A DNA stretch of 64,000 nucleotides, taken from NCBI RefSeq assembly GCF_003014735.1, contig NZ_PYAX01000002.1:186001-250000 (forward strand), in the 5' to 3' direction. The stretch's first letter is position 1. Each line of letters starts with the position of its first letter. The notes below the pieces were generated by a model that was not told the DNA's origin, did no database searches, and worked only from the letters and a program-made list of their open reading frames with translations. This stretch comes from Saccharothrix carnea. GTDB lineage: Bacteria; Actinomycetota; Actinomycetes; Mycobacteriales; Pseudonocardiaceae. Shown here piece by piece: positions 8,047 through 16,150 of this stretch. The position numbers were made by a program, and so were the translations under genes.

Positions 8047-9456
8047 TCAGCCGCTCGTGCAGGTCAGGTCCGGGTCCGGGACGCCAGGGCCGTTGGCGGT
8101 GAAGCCGAACGTGGTGGAGCCGTCCACCGCGAGCTTGCCGTTGTGCCCGGCGTTGGTGACGGTGACCGAGTCGTCGTCCACGGTGAGGGTGCCGTTCCAC
8201 AGGTTGCTGATCGCGTGGCCGTCCGGTCGGGGCCAGGTCACGGTCCACCTGGTGAGCGCGCTTCCGGCGGCGTTGCGCACGGTGACGTGGGCCTGGTAGC
8301 CGCCCGGCCAGGAGTTGGTGATCCCGAAGCGGGCCGTGCAGTCGGCCGGCGGCGTGGTGACCTCGACGGTGGTCGTGCTCGTGGCCGCGACGAGGGTGCT
8401 CGTGGCTTTGACGAGGGTGGTCGTGGGTTCGACAGGGGTGCTCGTGGTCTCGGCAGGCGTGCTCGCGGTCGTGCTCGTCGGTGCGGGTTCGGCGGTGCCG
8501 GCCGCGTCGCGGCGGGCCAGCGAGTTGCCGATCACGATCCCGGCCGCGACCAGCACCACCGCGCCGGCGACGAGGGAGATCCGGCGCCACGGCACGCGGG
8601 GCTGTGCGGGCAGCGGGCGGGTGTCGCCGCTCTGCGGTGCGCCCGGCAGCGGGCGTCCCTCCACGACCGCGCCGAGCAGGGCGTGCAACTCGGCCATCGT
8701 CGGCCGCTCGGCCGGGTCGCGGCGCAGCACGCGGGCCAGCACGTCGCCCAGCGGGCCGTCGAACCGCATCGGCGCCACCTCGCCGTCCGCGACCCGCCGG
8801 AGCAGGGCGTACGGGTTGTCGGTCGTGCCGAACGGCGGGTGACCCTCCAGCGCCGCGTACAGCGTCGCGCCCAGGGAGTACACGTCGGAGGCGAACACGG
8901 CGTCCTGACCGGCCGCCACCTCCGGCGCGAGGAACGCGGGCGTGCCGACGACCAGCCGGGCGTCGGTCACGGTGTTCTCGCCGATGGCCCGGGCGACGCC
9001 GAAGTCGGCGATCTTCGCGGTGCCGTCCTCGCCGAGGAGGACGTTGTGCGTCGTGACGTCGCGGTGCACGATGCCATCGGCGTGCGCCGCCGCGAGCGCG
9101 GACGCCACCTGCCACCCGACGCCCGCCACCAGCTCCTCCGGCAGCGGCCCGCGTTCGTCGACCAGCTCGGCCAGCGTCCGCGACGGCAGGTACTCCATGA
9201 TCAGGCAGGGCTTGCCGCCGTGCTCGACGACGTCGTGCACGGTGACCGCGTGCGGGTGCCGCAGGCGGGCGGCGACCCGTCCCTCCCGCACGATCCGCTC
9301 CACCGCGGCCGGCGAGTCGGCCGCGCTGAGCAGCTTGACCGCCACGGCCCGCCCCAGGCGCTCGTCGCGCGCCCGCCAGACGATCCCGGCCGCACCGCGC
9401 CCGACCAACTCCACCAGCCGATACCGCCCGGCGATGACCTCGTCCCGTTCCGACAC
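8047..9456 (-). CDS. Transmembrane Ser/Thr kinase with extracellular cellulose-binding (CBM2) domain
   Basis: 469 residues. The kinase domain spans about 10-262: glycine loop 'VGRGAAGIVW', ATP-binding Lys41 ('VAVKLL'), catalytic loop 'HRDVTTHNV' (Asp133, Asn138), 'DFG' at 151-153, and 'APE' at 177-179. The Lys usual two residues after the catalytic Asp is Thr, as in some actinobacterial kinases. A juxtamembrane linker and one transmembrane helix (about 294-313) follow, then a Thr/Ser/Pro-rich stalk (325-370). The C-terminal domain (about 373-467) has paired Cys373/Cys466 and Trp residues in the CBM2 pattern ('FGITNSWPGGYQAHVTV', 'LTRWTVTW', 'NLWNGTL'). The expected topology is kinase inside, cellulose-binding module outside, suggesting a polysaccharide or surface sensor. 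Confidence 0.9.
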   Translation of the reverse strand: MSERDEVIAGRYRLVELVGRGAAGIVWRARDERLGRAVAVKLLSAADSPAAVERIVREGRVAARLRHPHAVTVHDVVEHGGKPCLIMEYLPSRTLAELVDERGPLPEELVAGVGWQVASALAAAHADGIVHRDVTTHNVLLGEDGTAKIADFGVARAIGENTVTDARLVVGTPAFLAPEVAAGQDAVFASDVYSLGATLYAALEGHPPFGTTDNPYALLRRVADGEVAPMRFDGPLGDVLARVLRRDPAERPTMAELHALLGAVVEGRPLPGAPQSGDTRPLPAQPRVPWRRISLVAGAVVLVAAGIVIGNSLARRDAAGTAEPAPTSTTASTPAETTSTPVEPTTTLVKATSTLVAATSTTTVEVTTPPADCTARFGITNSWPGGYQAHVTVRNAAGSALTRWTVTWPRPDGHAISNLWNGTLTVDDDSVTVTNAGHNGKLAVDGSTTFGFTANGPGVPDPDLTCTSG

Positions 9457-9559
9457 GCCCAGAAGCTACTTGGCCGCCCGACCACCCGGCCACCTCCACT
9501 TGATCGGAAACAGCGTCTCGACAGGGCGTCGACAGCGTCGGGCACCCACCCGGACGACC

Positions 9560-10897
9560 TCAGCCGGTGACCAGGAGGCCCTGTTCGAACAGCCACCTCG
9601 CCGTCGCCTCGGCTTGGCGGGCAGGCAGGTGCGCGGACCAGGCGCGGAGCAGGTCGGCGAGCGAGGCCGTGTGGCCCAGGCAGTCGAGCAGCGGTGCGAG
9701 TTCGGTGGAGCCGACGTGCGCGATCGGGGTGGCCAGGGTCGGGTGGGTGAGGGCACGTCGCATCGTGACGACGTCCCCCACCGGGCACGGCGTCGGCACG
9801 ACGGCGGCGTCGGCGGACAGGCGCACGGGCCGGTGCAGGTCGTCGGTGGTCAGTGGTCGGGGCGGGTGGGTGTCGGGAGGTCGTGCGGCCCGGCGGCGCC
9901 AGAACGGTTGGTCGCGGTGGGGCTGGTGGCGGTCGTAGTGCGCGGCGGTCCAGGCGGTGTGCCGGGCCGCGGTCCGGTCCCGGCTGTCGCGGTAGAAGGC
10001 GAGGGCGGCTTCCCGGTCGCCCTCCGAGAGGACGGTGTGGACGGTGACCGCGGCGGCCATGGCACTGTGCAGCGCGCTGTCCACGCCGGAGGAGGTCAGC
10101 GGGTCGAGGGTGAACGCCGCCTCGCCCACCTTGACGCAGTCGTCGGTGACGGGGGAGTCGGCGCGGTAGCTGGTGGCGTCGCAGACCGTCACGTCGAGGG
10201 TGGGCGGGCGGTCGGTGAACAGGCCCGTCGAGTCGAGCAGGTGGTGCAGGAGGCGGTGCGGGTCGGCGCGGTGGAGGAGTTCGGGGTCGAGGAAGGCCAT
10301 GGCGCGGAACGTGCCGCCGGGCAGGGACGCGCCCCAGCACCAGGTCCGCGGGCCGGTGCCGATCCTGGTGGGACCGGTGCCCGGCCAGACGGCGTGGAGG
10401 GCGAGGGTCCGGGGACCGGCGGCGGTGGTCGTGCCGCCCGTGACGCGGCGCCGTCCACTCGCGTCGACCAGGAACCGCGCGTGGAGCGTGTCGTGGCGCA
10501 GCGGGATCTCCCAGCCGGACGGGACGCGGCGGGGACGCCCGGCGCGCACCGGTTGCCGGACCTCGACACCGGCGGCCCGTGCGGCGGCCAGCAGGGCGTG
10601 GTCGAACCGGCCCCGGTCGACGGTGACGGCACGCGGGTCGGGCGGGACCAGGTGGGTCGTGGTGTCCTCCCAGCGCACCAGGCTGCCCTGGGACGGCAGG
10701 GCACCGTCCAGGGCGTGCCCGAGGTCGAGGACGTCCAGCAGTGGCCGGACACCGGGTGACAGCGCCTCGCCCACGTGCGGGCGGGGGAACGGGCGCCGTT
10801 CCACCAGCACCACGCGGTGGCCGAGGCGGGCCAGGCGCAGGGCGCACACCGAGCCCGCCGGCCCGCCGCCGATCACGCCGACGTCGACAGCGGTCAT
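9560..10897 (-). CDS. FAD-dependent maturation flavoprotein (LodB/QhpG/halogenase-like)
   Basis: 445 residues. The N-terminus 'VDVGVIGGGPAGSVCALRLA' is a Rossmann FAD-binding motif (GxGxxG), followed by 'VVLVERRPFPRPHVGEALSPG', a pattern shared by flavin-dependent tryptophan halogenases and the LodB/QhpG group. 'RFLVDASGRRR' is the second FAD contact. A C-terminal helical segment ('LGHTASLADLLRAWSAHLP') may be a small winged-helix docking domain. LodB and QhpG are known to hydroxylate a protein Trp on the way to the CTQ quinone cofactor. Its ATG overlaps the radical SAM stop, making it the last gene of the five-gene operon. The catalytic assignment to the LodA-like partner is inferred from context. 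Confidence 0.75.
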   Translation of the reverse strand: MTAVDVGVIGGGPAGSVCALRLARLGHRVVLVERRPFPRPHVGEALSPGVRPLLDVLDLGHALDGALPSQGSLVRWEDTTTHLVPPDPRAVTVDRGRFDHALLAAARAAGVEVRQPVRAGRPRRVPSGWEIPLRHDTLHARFLVDASGRRRVTGGTTTAAGPRTLALHAVWPGTGPTRIGTGPRTWCWGASLPGGTFRAMAFLDPELLHRADPHRLLHHLLDSTGLFTDRPPTLDVTVCDATSYRADSPVTDDCVKVGEAAFTLDPLTSSGVDSALHSAMAAAVTVHTVLSEGDREAALAFYRDSRDRTAARHTAWTAAHYDRHQPHRDQPFWRRRAARPPDTHPPRPLTTDDLHRPVRLSADAAVVPTPCPVGDVVTMRRALTHPTLATPIAHVGSTELAPLLDCLGHTASLADLLRAWSAHLPARQAEATARWLFEQGLLVTG

Positions 10898-12225
10898 CCG
10901 GTGAAGTAGTCCGGACGTGCCGCGAGCAGGCGGCTGTAGACCGACAGGCAGTGGTGCAGCCAGCCGCGGATGTAGTCGCAGGCGGGCCTGCCGCGGCGGA
11001 TCACCTCGTGGTGGCAGCCGCCGCCGCACAGGTACCTGGCCCAGCAGCCGTTGCACGGTTCCTGGCGGTGCACGTGCCGGTCGGTGAGCCAGCGGGCGCG
11101 CTTGGCGTCGTCCACGCCGCCGGTCAGGTCGCCCATGGCGCCGTCTTCGTCGCCGACGAACCGGTGGCACGCCGCCAGGTCGCCGTCAGCCGACACGCCC
11201 AGGTATCCCGCGCCCGCGCCGCACGGGTAGGGCCGGTGCGTGCCGCGGTGGATCTCGCGCAGCGCGGTGACCAGGTTCGTGAACGGGTAGCGCTGCCCGG
11301 CCAGGACCCGGCGGACGAACTCCTCGCCGCACTCGGTCATCTGGTCCAGCATCACCTGCAGGTCCGCCGACGCCATCTCGCCCTGCCCGGTGGGCGAGCT
11401 GAGCATGGGTGAGAAGCCGACGCCGTGGAAACCGGCGGCGGTGAACTCGTCCAGCGTGCGCGGCAGGTCGAGGTTGAGCGGGGTGACCGTGACGCGGGCC
11501 GAGACCTGCATCCGCCGCTGCATCGCCAACAGCGGTGCGACCCGGTCCATCACCCGGCGGTAGCTGCCCCGGCCGTCCCGGTGGGGTCGCAGCAGGTCGT
11601 GGCGTGCGCCGATGCCGTCGAGGCTGACCGTGACCGCGAAGCCGTGCGCCTCGAAGAACTCGCCGTCCTCGGGCGTGAGCAGGGTGCCGTTGGTGGTGAT
11701 GGAGAACGTGACCGGGACGCCGGTCCGCTCGGACACGGTGAGGGCGTACTCGGTAGCCGCGCGCACGACCGGTCGGTTGATCATCGGCTCGCCGCCGAGG
11801 AACGCGAGGTTGACCCGTTCACCAGGGGCGGCGTCGCGGAACAGCGTGTCGACGGCGGCGAACGCGGTCGGCTCCGGCATGTTCTTGGCCGGTCCGCCGA
11901 AGTCGCCCTGCTGGGCGTAGCAGTACGTGCAGCCGAGGTTGCACTTCTGGGCGACGGCCAGCGACAGCGCCCGCACTGGCGGCGGGTCGGGCGCGAGGTC
12001 GTCGATCTGGCGCGGCGCGTCCAGCCCGACGTCGACCAGGAGCGCGTCCATCACCCGCGGGTCGGGGTCGCGGCGGGCGGCGTCGATCCGGTCGAAGAGG
12101 GCTTGGCCGACACCGAACAGGCGGCTGCCGTCTGCGATCAGGACGCGTGGCCCTGCGTCGGTGTGCAGGAGGTGGACGTCGGGGTGGACGGGGGCGGATG
12201 CCTCGAACAACCGGCCTGCGGTCAC
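10894..12225 (-). CDS. Radical SAM/SPASM peptide- or protein-modifying enzyme with N-terminal RRE-like domain
   Basis: 443 residues, GTG start overlapping the previous stop (GTGA). Residues ~1-85 look like a PqqD/RRE-type recognition domain. The [4Fe-4S]-SAM motif 'CNLGCTYCYA' (CxxxCxxC) follows, then 'NLAFLGGEPMI' and 'SITTNGTLL', typical of radical SAM barrels. The C-terminal SPASM domain shows 'PYPCGAGAGYLGVSADGDLAACHRF' split over its first Cys ligands and 'CNGCWARYLCGGGCHHE' for the rest. The architecture is that of enzymes such as QhpD that install thioether cross-links in the small subunit of quinohemoprotein amine dehydrogenase. Here the likely substrate is one of the co-encoded LodA-like halves. 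Confidence 0.85.
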   Translation of the reverse strand: MTAGRLFEASAPVHPDVHLLHTDAGPRVLIADGSRLFGVGQALFDRIDAARRDPDPRVMDALLVDVGLDAPRQIDDLAPDPPPVRALSLAVAQKCNLGCTYCYAQQGDFGGPAKNMPEPTAFAAVDTLFRDAAPGERVNLAFLGGEPMINRPVVRAATEYALTVSERTGVPVTFSITTNGTLLTPEDGEFFEAHGFAVTVSLDGIGARHDLLRPHRDGRGSYRRVMDRVAPLLAMQRRMQVSARVTVTPLNLDLPRTLDEFTAAGFHGVGFSPMLSSPTGQGEMASADLQVMLDQMTECGEEFVRRVLAGQRYPFTNLVTALREIHRGTHRPYPCGAGAGYLGVSADGDLAACHRFVGDEDGAMGDLTGGVDDAKRARWLTDRHVHRQEPCNGCWARYLCGGGCHHEVIRRGRPACDYIRGWLHHCLSVYSRLLAARPDYFTG

Positions 12226-13100
12226 CGGCTGTCGCCCTTCGGCTCGGTCCCGGCGTCGAGGTGTTCGGGCGCGTCGTTGCCGCCCACGATGAACCGCAGC
12301 TTGCCCTGCCAGTCCTGGAACAGGTCGTCGTAGCTGACCAGCCGCGAGTCGAACCGGTCGTCCAGCACGTACTCGCGCGGCTCGCGGTGGACGGCGAACC
12401 AGTGGTTGCCGGTGGTGGTGCCCATGGCCGTGTCCTCGACGTTGACGTAGTCCGGCCGGCTGGCGGCCCAGTAGTAGCAGGCGCATTCGCGGTAGTCGTT
12501 CTGCCAGGGCGAGCACAGGCCGCGGGTCAAATCGCCCGGTCCGGCCAGCTCCTCGGCGATCACGGGCAGGTACCCGCCGGTCGCCGCGCTGCCCGCGAAC
12601 AGCGGCCTGACCTCCAGCTCCACCACCTGGAACCGGGGGTCGGGCAGCTCCTCGGGCTTGCCGACCGGGTTCGGCGCCGGGTCGACGGTGAACAGGCACG
12701 GCACGGTCTGGCCCACGTGGTCGGCCAGCACGTCGGCCAGCGAGTTCGACCACTCCAGCATCATCACGCCGTCGGGGTTCGCCGCCGAGGTCAGCGGGGC
12801 GGACCCGGCGCCGGGGCGGATCGGGCCGACCACGGTGCCGATGACGTCGTGGTCGCCGACGCTGAGCAGCCGCCGGCCGACGAGGTTCTCGTGGCCGCGG
12901 TCGGCGCTCACGACGTAGTTGTCGGACTCGTGCAGCTCGATGCCGACCAGGAGCCTGCGCCAGATGTTGCGGATGTCGAACTCCAGGCCGGGGTAGGCAT
13001 TGGAGATCGCCGACTCGGGCAACGTGCTCGGCGGGTTGCCGGCGGCGTTGTAGTGGAGCTGCGCGGTGAGGTTCATCGGGTCGATGCGGTCGTCGCTCAT
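12222..13100 (-). CDS. LodA-like C-terminal half (predicted CTQ-bearing catalytic subunit)
   Basis: 292 residues, ATGA overlap with the gene before it. The segment 'DLTRGLCSPWQNDYRECACY' followed by 'YWAASRPDYV' matches the conserved C-terminal signature I recall for LodA/GoxA oxidases (an LTR...PWQ-D...C...WPA--P--V pattern). In LodA, CTQ is formed from Cys516 and Trp581, 65 apart. Here Cys135 ('TVPCLF') and Trp199 ('SPWQND') are 64 apart, so they are the predicted CTQ pair. Extra Cys at 196, 206 and 208 could be targets of the radical SAM enzyme. No signal peptide. The predicted activity is oxidation of a primary amine (amino acid or peptide) with release of H2O2; the substrate is unknown. 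Confidence 0.7.
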   Translation of the reverse strand: MSDDRIDPMNLTAQLHYNAAGNPPSTLPESAISNAYPGLEFDIRNIWRRLLVGIELHESDNYVVSADRGHENLVGRRLLSVGDHDVIGTVVGPIRPGAGSAPLTSAANPDGVMMLEWSNSLADVLADHVGQTVPCLFTVDPAPNPVGKPEELPDPRFQVVELEVRPLFAGSAATGGYLPVIAEELAGPGDLTRGLCSPWQNDYRECACYYWAASRPDYVNVEDTAMGTTTGNHWFAVHREPREYVLDDRFDSRLVSYDDLFQDWQGKLRFIVGGNDAPEHLDAGTEPKGDSR

Positions 13101-14485
13101 CGCGTCTCTCCGGACTCGTCGTCCTGCCGGAAGATCTCCTGCCTGGCGGCCAGGCGCACCAGCTCGACCTGGCGGCGGGTGAGGGCCAGGTGGCGCCCGT
13201 CCGCGCCGCGCATCAGCGCCGGCATCTTGCGCCTGCCCTTGGCGGTGAGGTCGCCCACCTCGTCGTGGTCGCGCAGCACGTCGGCGAACCACGGCGCGGT
13301 GCCGCTGCGCAGGGCGGCGAGCACGTTCTGGTGCAGGGCCAGGACCGCGGCCGAGTCCACCAGGGAGGGTGCCACGATCGGCTCGTAGAGCCGGCCGGTG
13401 TCGGCCGTGTCCTGCCGGACCATCGTGCTGGCCGCGTCGACCCGTCCGTCCACCGTGTTGCCGTTCATCACCTCGGTGTTCATCAGCCGCACCGTCTCCG
13501 TGGCGCGGCGCAGCACCTCCTCGGCCACGTCACGCGCGTGCTCCAGGGTGTCCTGGTCGCTCGCCGAAGGCCCGTGCAACGCCTGGTCGAGTTCGTCAGC
13601 GATGGTCCGGATCGGGATGGAGTCCGGCGCGTAGGCAGGCGGACCGGCGCCGATGCGGCCGAACGCGGTCAGCTCCTGGCCGCCCACTTCGAGCTGGACG
13701 CGCACCAGGCCGTCGCACTCGTCGTCCAGGTAGCCCCGGCTGACCCAGGTGCCCTTCGGGCCGTCGTCACCGGCGTAGATGTTGGCCGGGATCGTCAGCC
13801 GGGGGTCACCCGCCCGGTCCGCGTGCCCGCGCCACGTGCCCTTCGCGGCGTCGTAGAGGTAGTCGACCACGTTCGGGTCGTCCTCGATGTCGTCTGTCGG
13901 GCGCCTGGAGCCGTAGACGTACCCGGCGGCGGGCGTGAAGCGCAACCGGATGCCGGGGAACTCCGGCGTCGGCTTGACGTACCGCGCGTGGCCCAGCGGC
14001 AGGAACCGGTCGTCCAGGAAGTGGGGGCACCGGCCCATCAGCGCGTGCGGGGCGTGGTCGCTGAACCACCCGGTGTCGGCGTCGATCTTGTCGAGGTCGT
14101 CGTAGGTGCGGCGCTGGATCTTGTGGTTGCCGACCTCGACGCGCCACCGCACCGCGTCGGGGGTCAGGTCGTTGGCCGACAGCAGGTCGAGGGTGAGGGG
14201 CTGGAGCACGTCGTCCGACGTCAGCGCCCAGACCTCCAGGAACGGCGCGACGGGCCTGACCCTGCCGTTGCCGTCGGTGAACCGCAGCTCGTCCGGGGTG
14301 TCGGCGCCGGTGATCGCGCCGGAGTCGGGATCGACCCGGAACGTCGGCGCCGGGCGCAGTCGTCGTGGCGCCAGCGGCTGCTCCGGGTCGACCTCGCAGG
14401 TGTAGTTGTCCATCGGCTCGGTGGCCGCGCCGAGCCGGCCGATGGCCAGCGGGGGCAGGACGCGCAGTTCCTTGATGGTCGTCAT
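13097..14485 (-). CDS. LodA-like N-terminal half
   Basis: 462 residues, ATGA overlap on both sides. It begins 'ELRVLPPLAIGRLGAATEP', resembling the 'HPAIGIARVGNS' opening of LodA/GoxA proteins. It continues as a beta-rich domain with 'IRLRFTPAAGYVYG' and 'GYLDDECDGLVRVQLEV', and ends in a helical segment with 'MPALMRGADGRHLALTRRQ', a pattern seen just before the catalytic part of LodA-like proteins. Known LodA is one chain of about 726 residues; this protein plus the next (462 + 292 = 754) add up to one LodA-like chain split by an overlapping stop/start. Two chains probably assemble as a heterodimer. Other readings (structural partner only) remain possible. Confidence 0.65.
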   Translation of the reverse strand: MTTIKELRVLPPLAIGRLGAATEPMDNYTCEVDPEQPLAPRRLRPAPTFRVDPDSGAITGADTPDELRFTDGNGRVRPVAPFLEVWALTSDDVLQPLTLDLLSANDLTPDAVRWRVEVGNHKIQRRTYDDLDKIDADTGWFSDHAPHALMGRCPHFLDDRFLPLGHARYVKPTPEFPGIRLRFTPAAGYVYGSRRPTDDIEDDPNVVDYLYDAAKGTWRGHADRAGDPRLTIPANIYAGDDGPKGTWVSRGYLDDECDGLVRVQLEVGGQELTAFGRIGAGPPAYAPDSIPIRTIADELDQALHGPSASDQDTLEHARDVAEEVLRRATETVRLMNTEVMNGNTVDGRVDAASTMVRQDTADTGRLYEPIVAPSLVDSAAVLALHQNVLAALRSGTAPWFADVLRDHDEVGDLTAKGRRKMPALMRGADGRHLALTRRQVELVRLAARQEIFRQDDESGETR

Positions 14486-15945
14486 CGCGTGCACCCCTTG
14501 CGGCCGAGGATGTGCTCGATCTGGTCCAGCGCCCGCCGGTCGGACTCGCGCAGCGCGATCAGGTACGGGTCCTGCGCGTAGGACGGGTCCGCTTCGGACA
14601 ACTGCTCGACGAGCAGCCGGGACGCCTGCACGAGGTCGCGTTGCAGCAGCCAGCAGTCGTGGTCGTGGTGGGGCAGTTCGAGGCTGTACGGCATCTCGAA
14701 CGGCGGCCCGGCCGACTGCCCGCCCGGCACGTCCTTCTCCAGCGGCAGCTCCACCAGCCGCCCGGCCACCGCGCGCAGGTTGTACATCTCGGCGAACGCC
14801 CGGTGCACCAGCGCGCCGCGCCCGGTGAGCACGCCGCCGTTGTCCATCGGGCCGGCCAGTCGGAACGCGTGCGCGACGTCGGTCAGCAGCATGCGGTAGC
14901 GGAGGTTGAACAGGTGGGCCCACAGCGCGGTGACCGGGTCGGTGATCGGGCTGGTCGTCACCTCGACGGAGGCGTAGCCGACCGCCGTCGACTCGTTGAG
15001 CCGGTGCGCCGTCACCGGGTTCTGCGCGATCGGGCGCGCCACCAGCGCCTGCTGGTCCGGTGGCAGCTCGGTCAGCGCCCGGTAGATGCCGAGGAACCGG
15101 TTGAAGTGGGACGTCTCGTCCTGCTCGTCCAGGTCCGGCGCCTCGCCCTGCTCGCCGATCTCGTGCAGCGCCTTGCGCGCCGAGTCGCGGGAGAACACAC
15201 CGAAGACCAGCAGTTCCGGTGACTTCACGTCCGGCACGTTCCCGGCTTCCTGCCCGCGTTCACCGCGCGCGTAGCCGCGGCCCCACTCGTCCCAGGACGC
15301 CTGGTACGGCAGCGTGTCCTCGTGGAACGCCTCGTCCGGGAGGAAGTCGCGGTTCTTCAGGATGGCGTCGACGCGGCCGTAGAGCGCACCGACCCGGTTG
15401 ACGTAGTGCCCGGCGGTCTCGGCGGCCACTGCCTTGATCGCGTCGGCCTCGGGGCCGGACCACGTCTCGGGGCTCTCCGCGACCACGTACGTGGCCAGGG
15501 ACTTGGCGCTCAGCGGCCGCAGGTTGAACGCGAACGGGTAGAAGTCCGAGCCCCACGGGTAGTCCTCGCGGTCGAGGTTCATCGGGCCGCCCAGCGCGGT
15601 CAGCAGGTTCTGCACGGTGACGAGGTGGCCCATCTCCTCCTTGGCGATGCCGAGGATGACCTCCTGCCAGCCGCGCACGTCCTCGCGCAGCTCGTCGGGC
15701 ACCTGCGGTCCGCCCATCGAGTAGGCGGCGAACAGGTACTGGACCATCAGCGAGTGCTCGATCTCGGCCGCGACGTGCAGCAGCATGATCGTGTAGTCGC
15801 GCCAGTTGAACTCCGGCGGCAGGACCGGGCGCTGCTCCTCCGCGCCGAGCGACCCGGCCACGGAGAGCGCCGACATGACCGGCGTGTGGTCCTCGAACAA
15901 CTCCGGCACCACCGAAGCCAGATGCCTGTGCACCCTCGACCGCAT
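14482..15945 (-). CDS. Ferritin-like (VioB-type) diiron-domain protein
   Basis: 487 residues. Near the N-terminus 'IMLLHVAAEIEHSLMVQYLF' (about 53-72) and 'GIAKEEMGHLVTVQNLLTAL' (about 99-118) carry the Glu and Glu-x2-His ligands (E61/E63, H64, E103/E104, H107) of the ferritin-like fold found in iminophenylpyruvate dimer synthase (VioB/RebD) relatives. The rest is largely helical with no second recognised domain. No signal peptide. It is the first gene of a five-gene operon in which every junction overlaps by four bases. A diiron oxygenase or peroxidase role in maturing or using the quinone enzyme, or in disposing of H2O2, is inferred from context only. Confidence 0.7.
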   Translation of the reverse strand: MRSRVHRHLASVVPELFEDHTPVMSALSVAGSLGAEEQRPVLPPEFNWRDYTIMLLHVAAEIEHSLMVQYLFAAYSMGGPQVPDELREDVRGWQEVILGIAKEEMGHLVTVQNLLTALGGPMNLDREDYPWGSDFYPFAFNLRPLSAKSLATYVVAESPETWSGPEADAIKAVAAETAGHYVNRVGALYGRVDAILKNRDFLPDEAFHEDTLPYQASWDEWGRGYARGERGQEAGNVPDVKSPELLVFGVFSRDSARKALHEIGEQGEAPDLDEQDETSHFNRFLGIYRALTELPPDQQALVARPIAQNPVTAHRLNESTAVGYASVEVTTSPITDPVTALWAHLFNLRYRMLLTDVAHAFRLAGPMDNGGVLTGRGALVHRAFAEMYNLRAVAGRLVELPLEKDVPGGQSAGPPFEMPYSLELPHHDHDCWLLQRDLVQASRLLVEQLSEADPSYAQDPYLIALRESDRRALDQIEHILGRKGCTR

Positions 15946-16150
15946 GCCCTACCCCCGTTCCCGCCCGATGTGGCGCACGGGCGAGCGTGCCGGCATCGGG
16001 TGCCGCCACGTCCTGATCTTCGGCAACGCCAGTCGGCCCGGTGAAAGCACTCATCCGGCAGGGTCGTCCGTGCTGACGGACAGTCGCCGCTGACGCCGTC
16101 CGCCGCCACGGTCGGGCGAGCACGGTGACCGGTCGGTGGTGTCGCCGCAG
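15946..16150. promoter_or_regulatory. Promoter region of the CTQ-type operon with a long imperfect palindrome
   Basis: About 205 bases without a gene. CCCGATG (15965-15971) pairs with CATCGGG (15995-16001), and inside it GCACG (15976-15980) pairs with CGTGC (15987-15991). The result is a nested 37-bp dyad 20 bases upstream of the ferritin-like start. It could be an operator; no clear -10/-35 pair was found. Confidence 0.4.
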
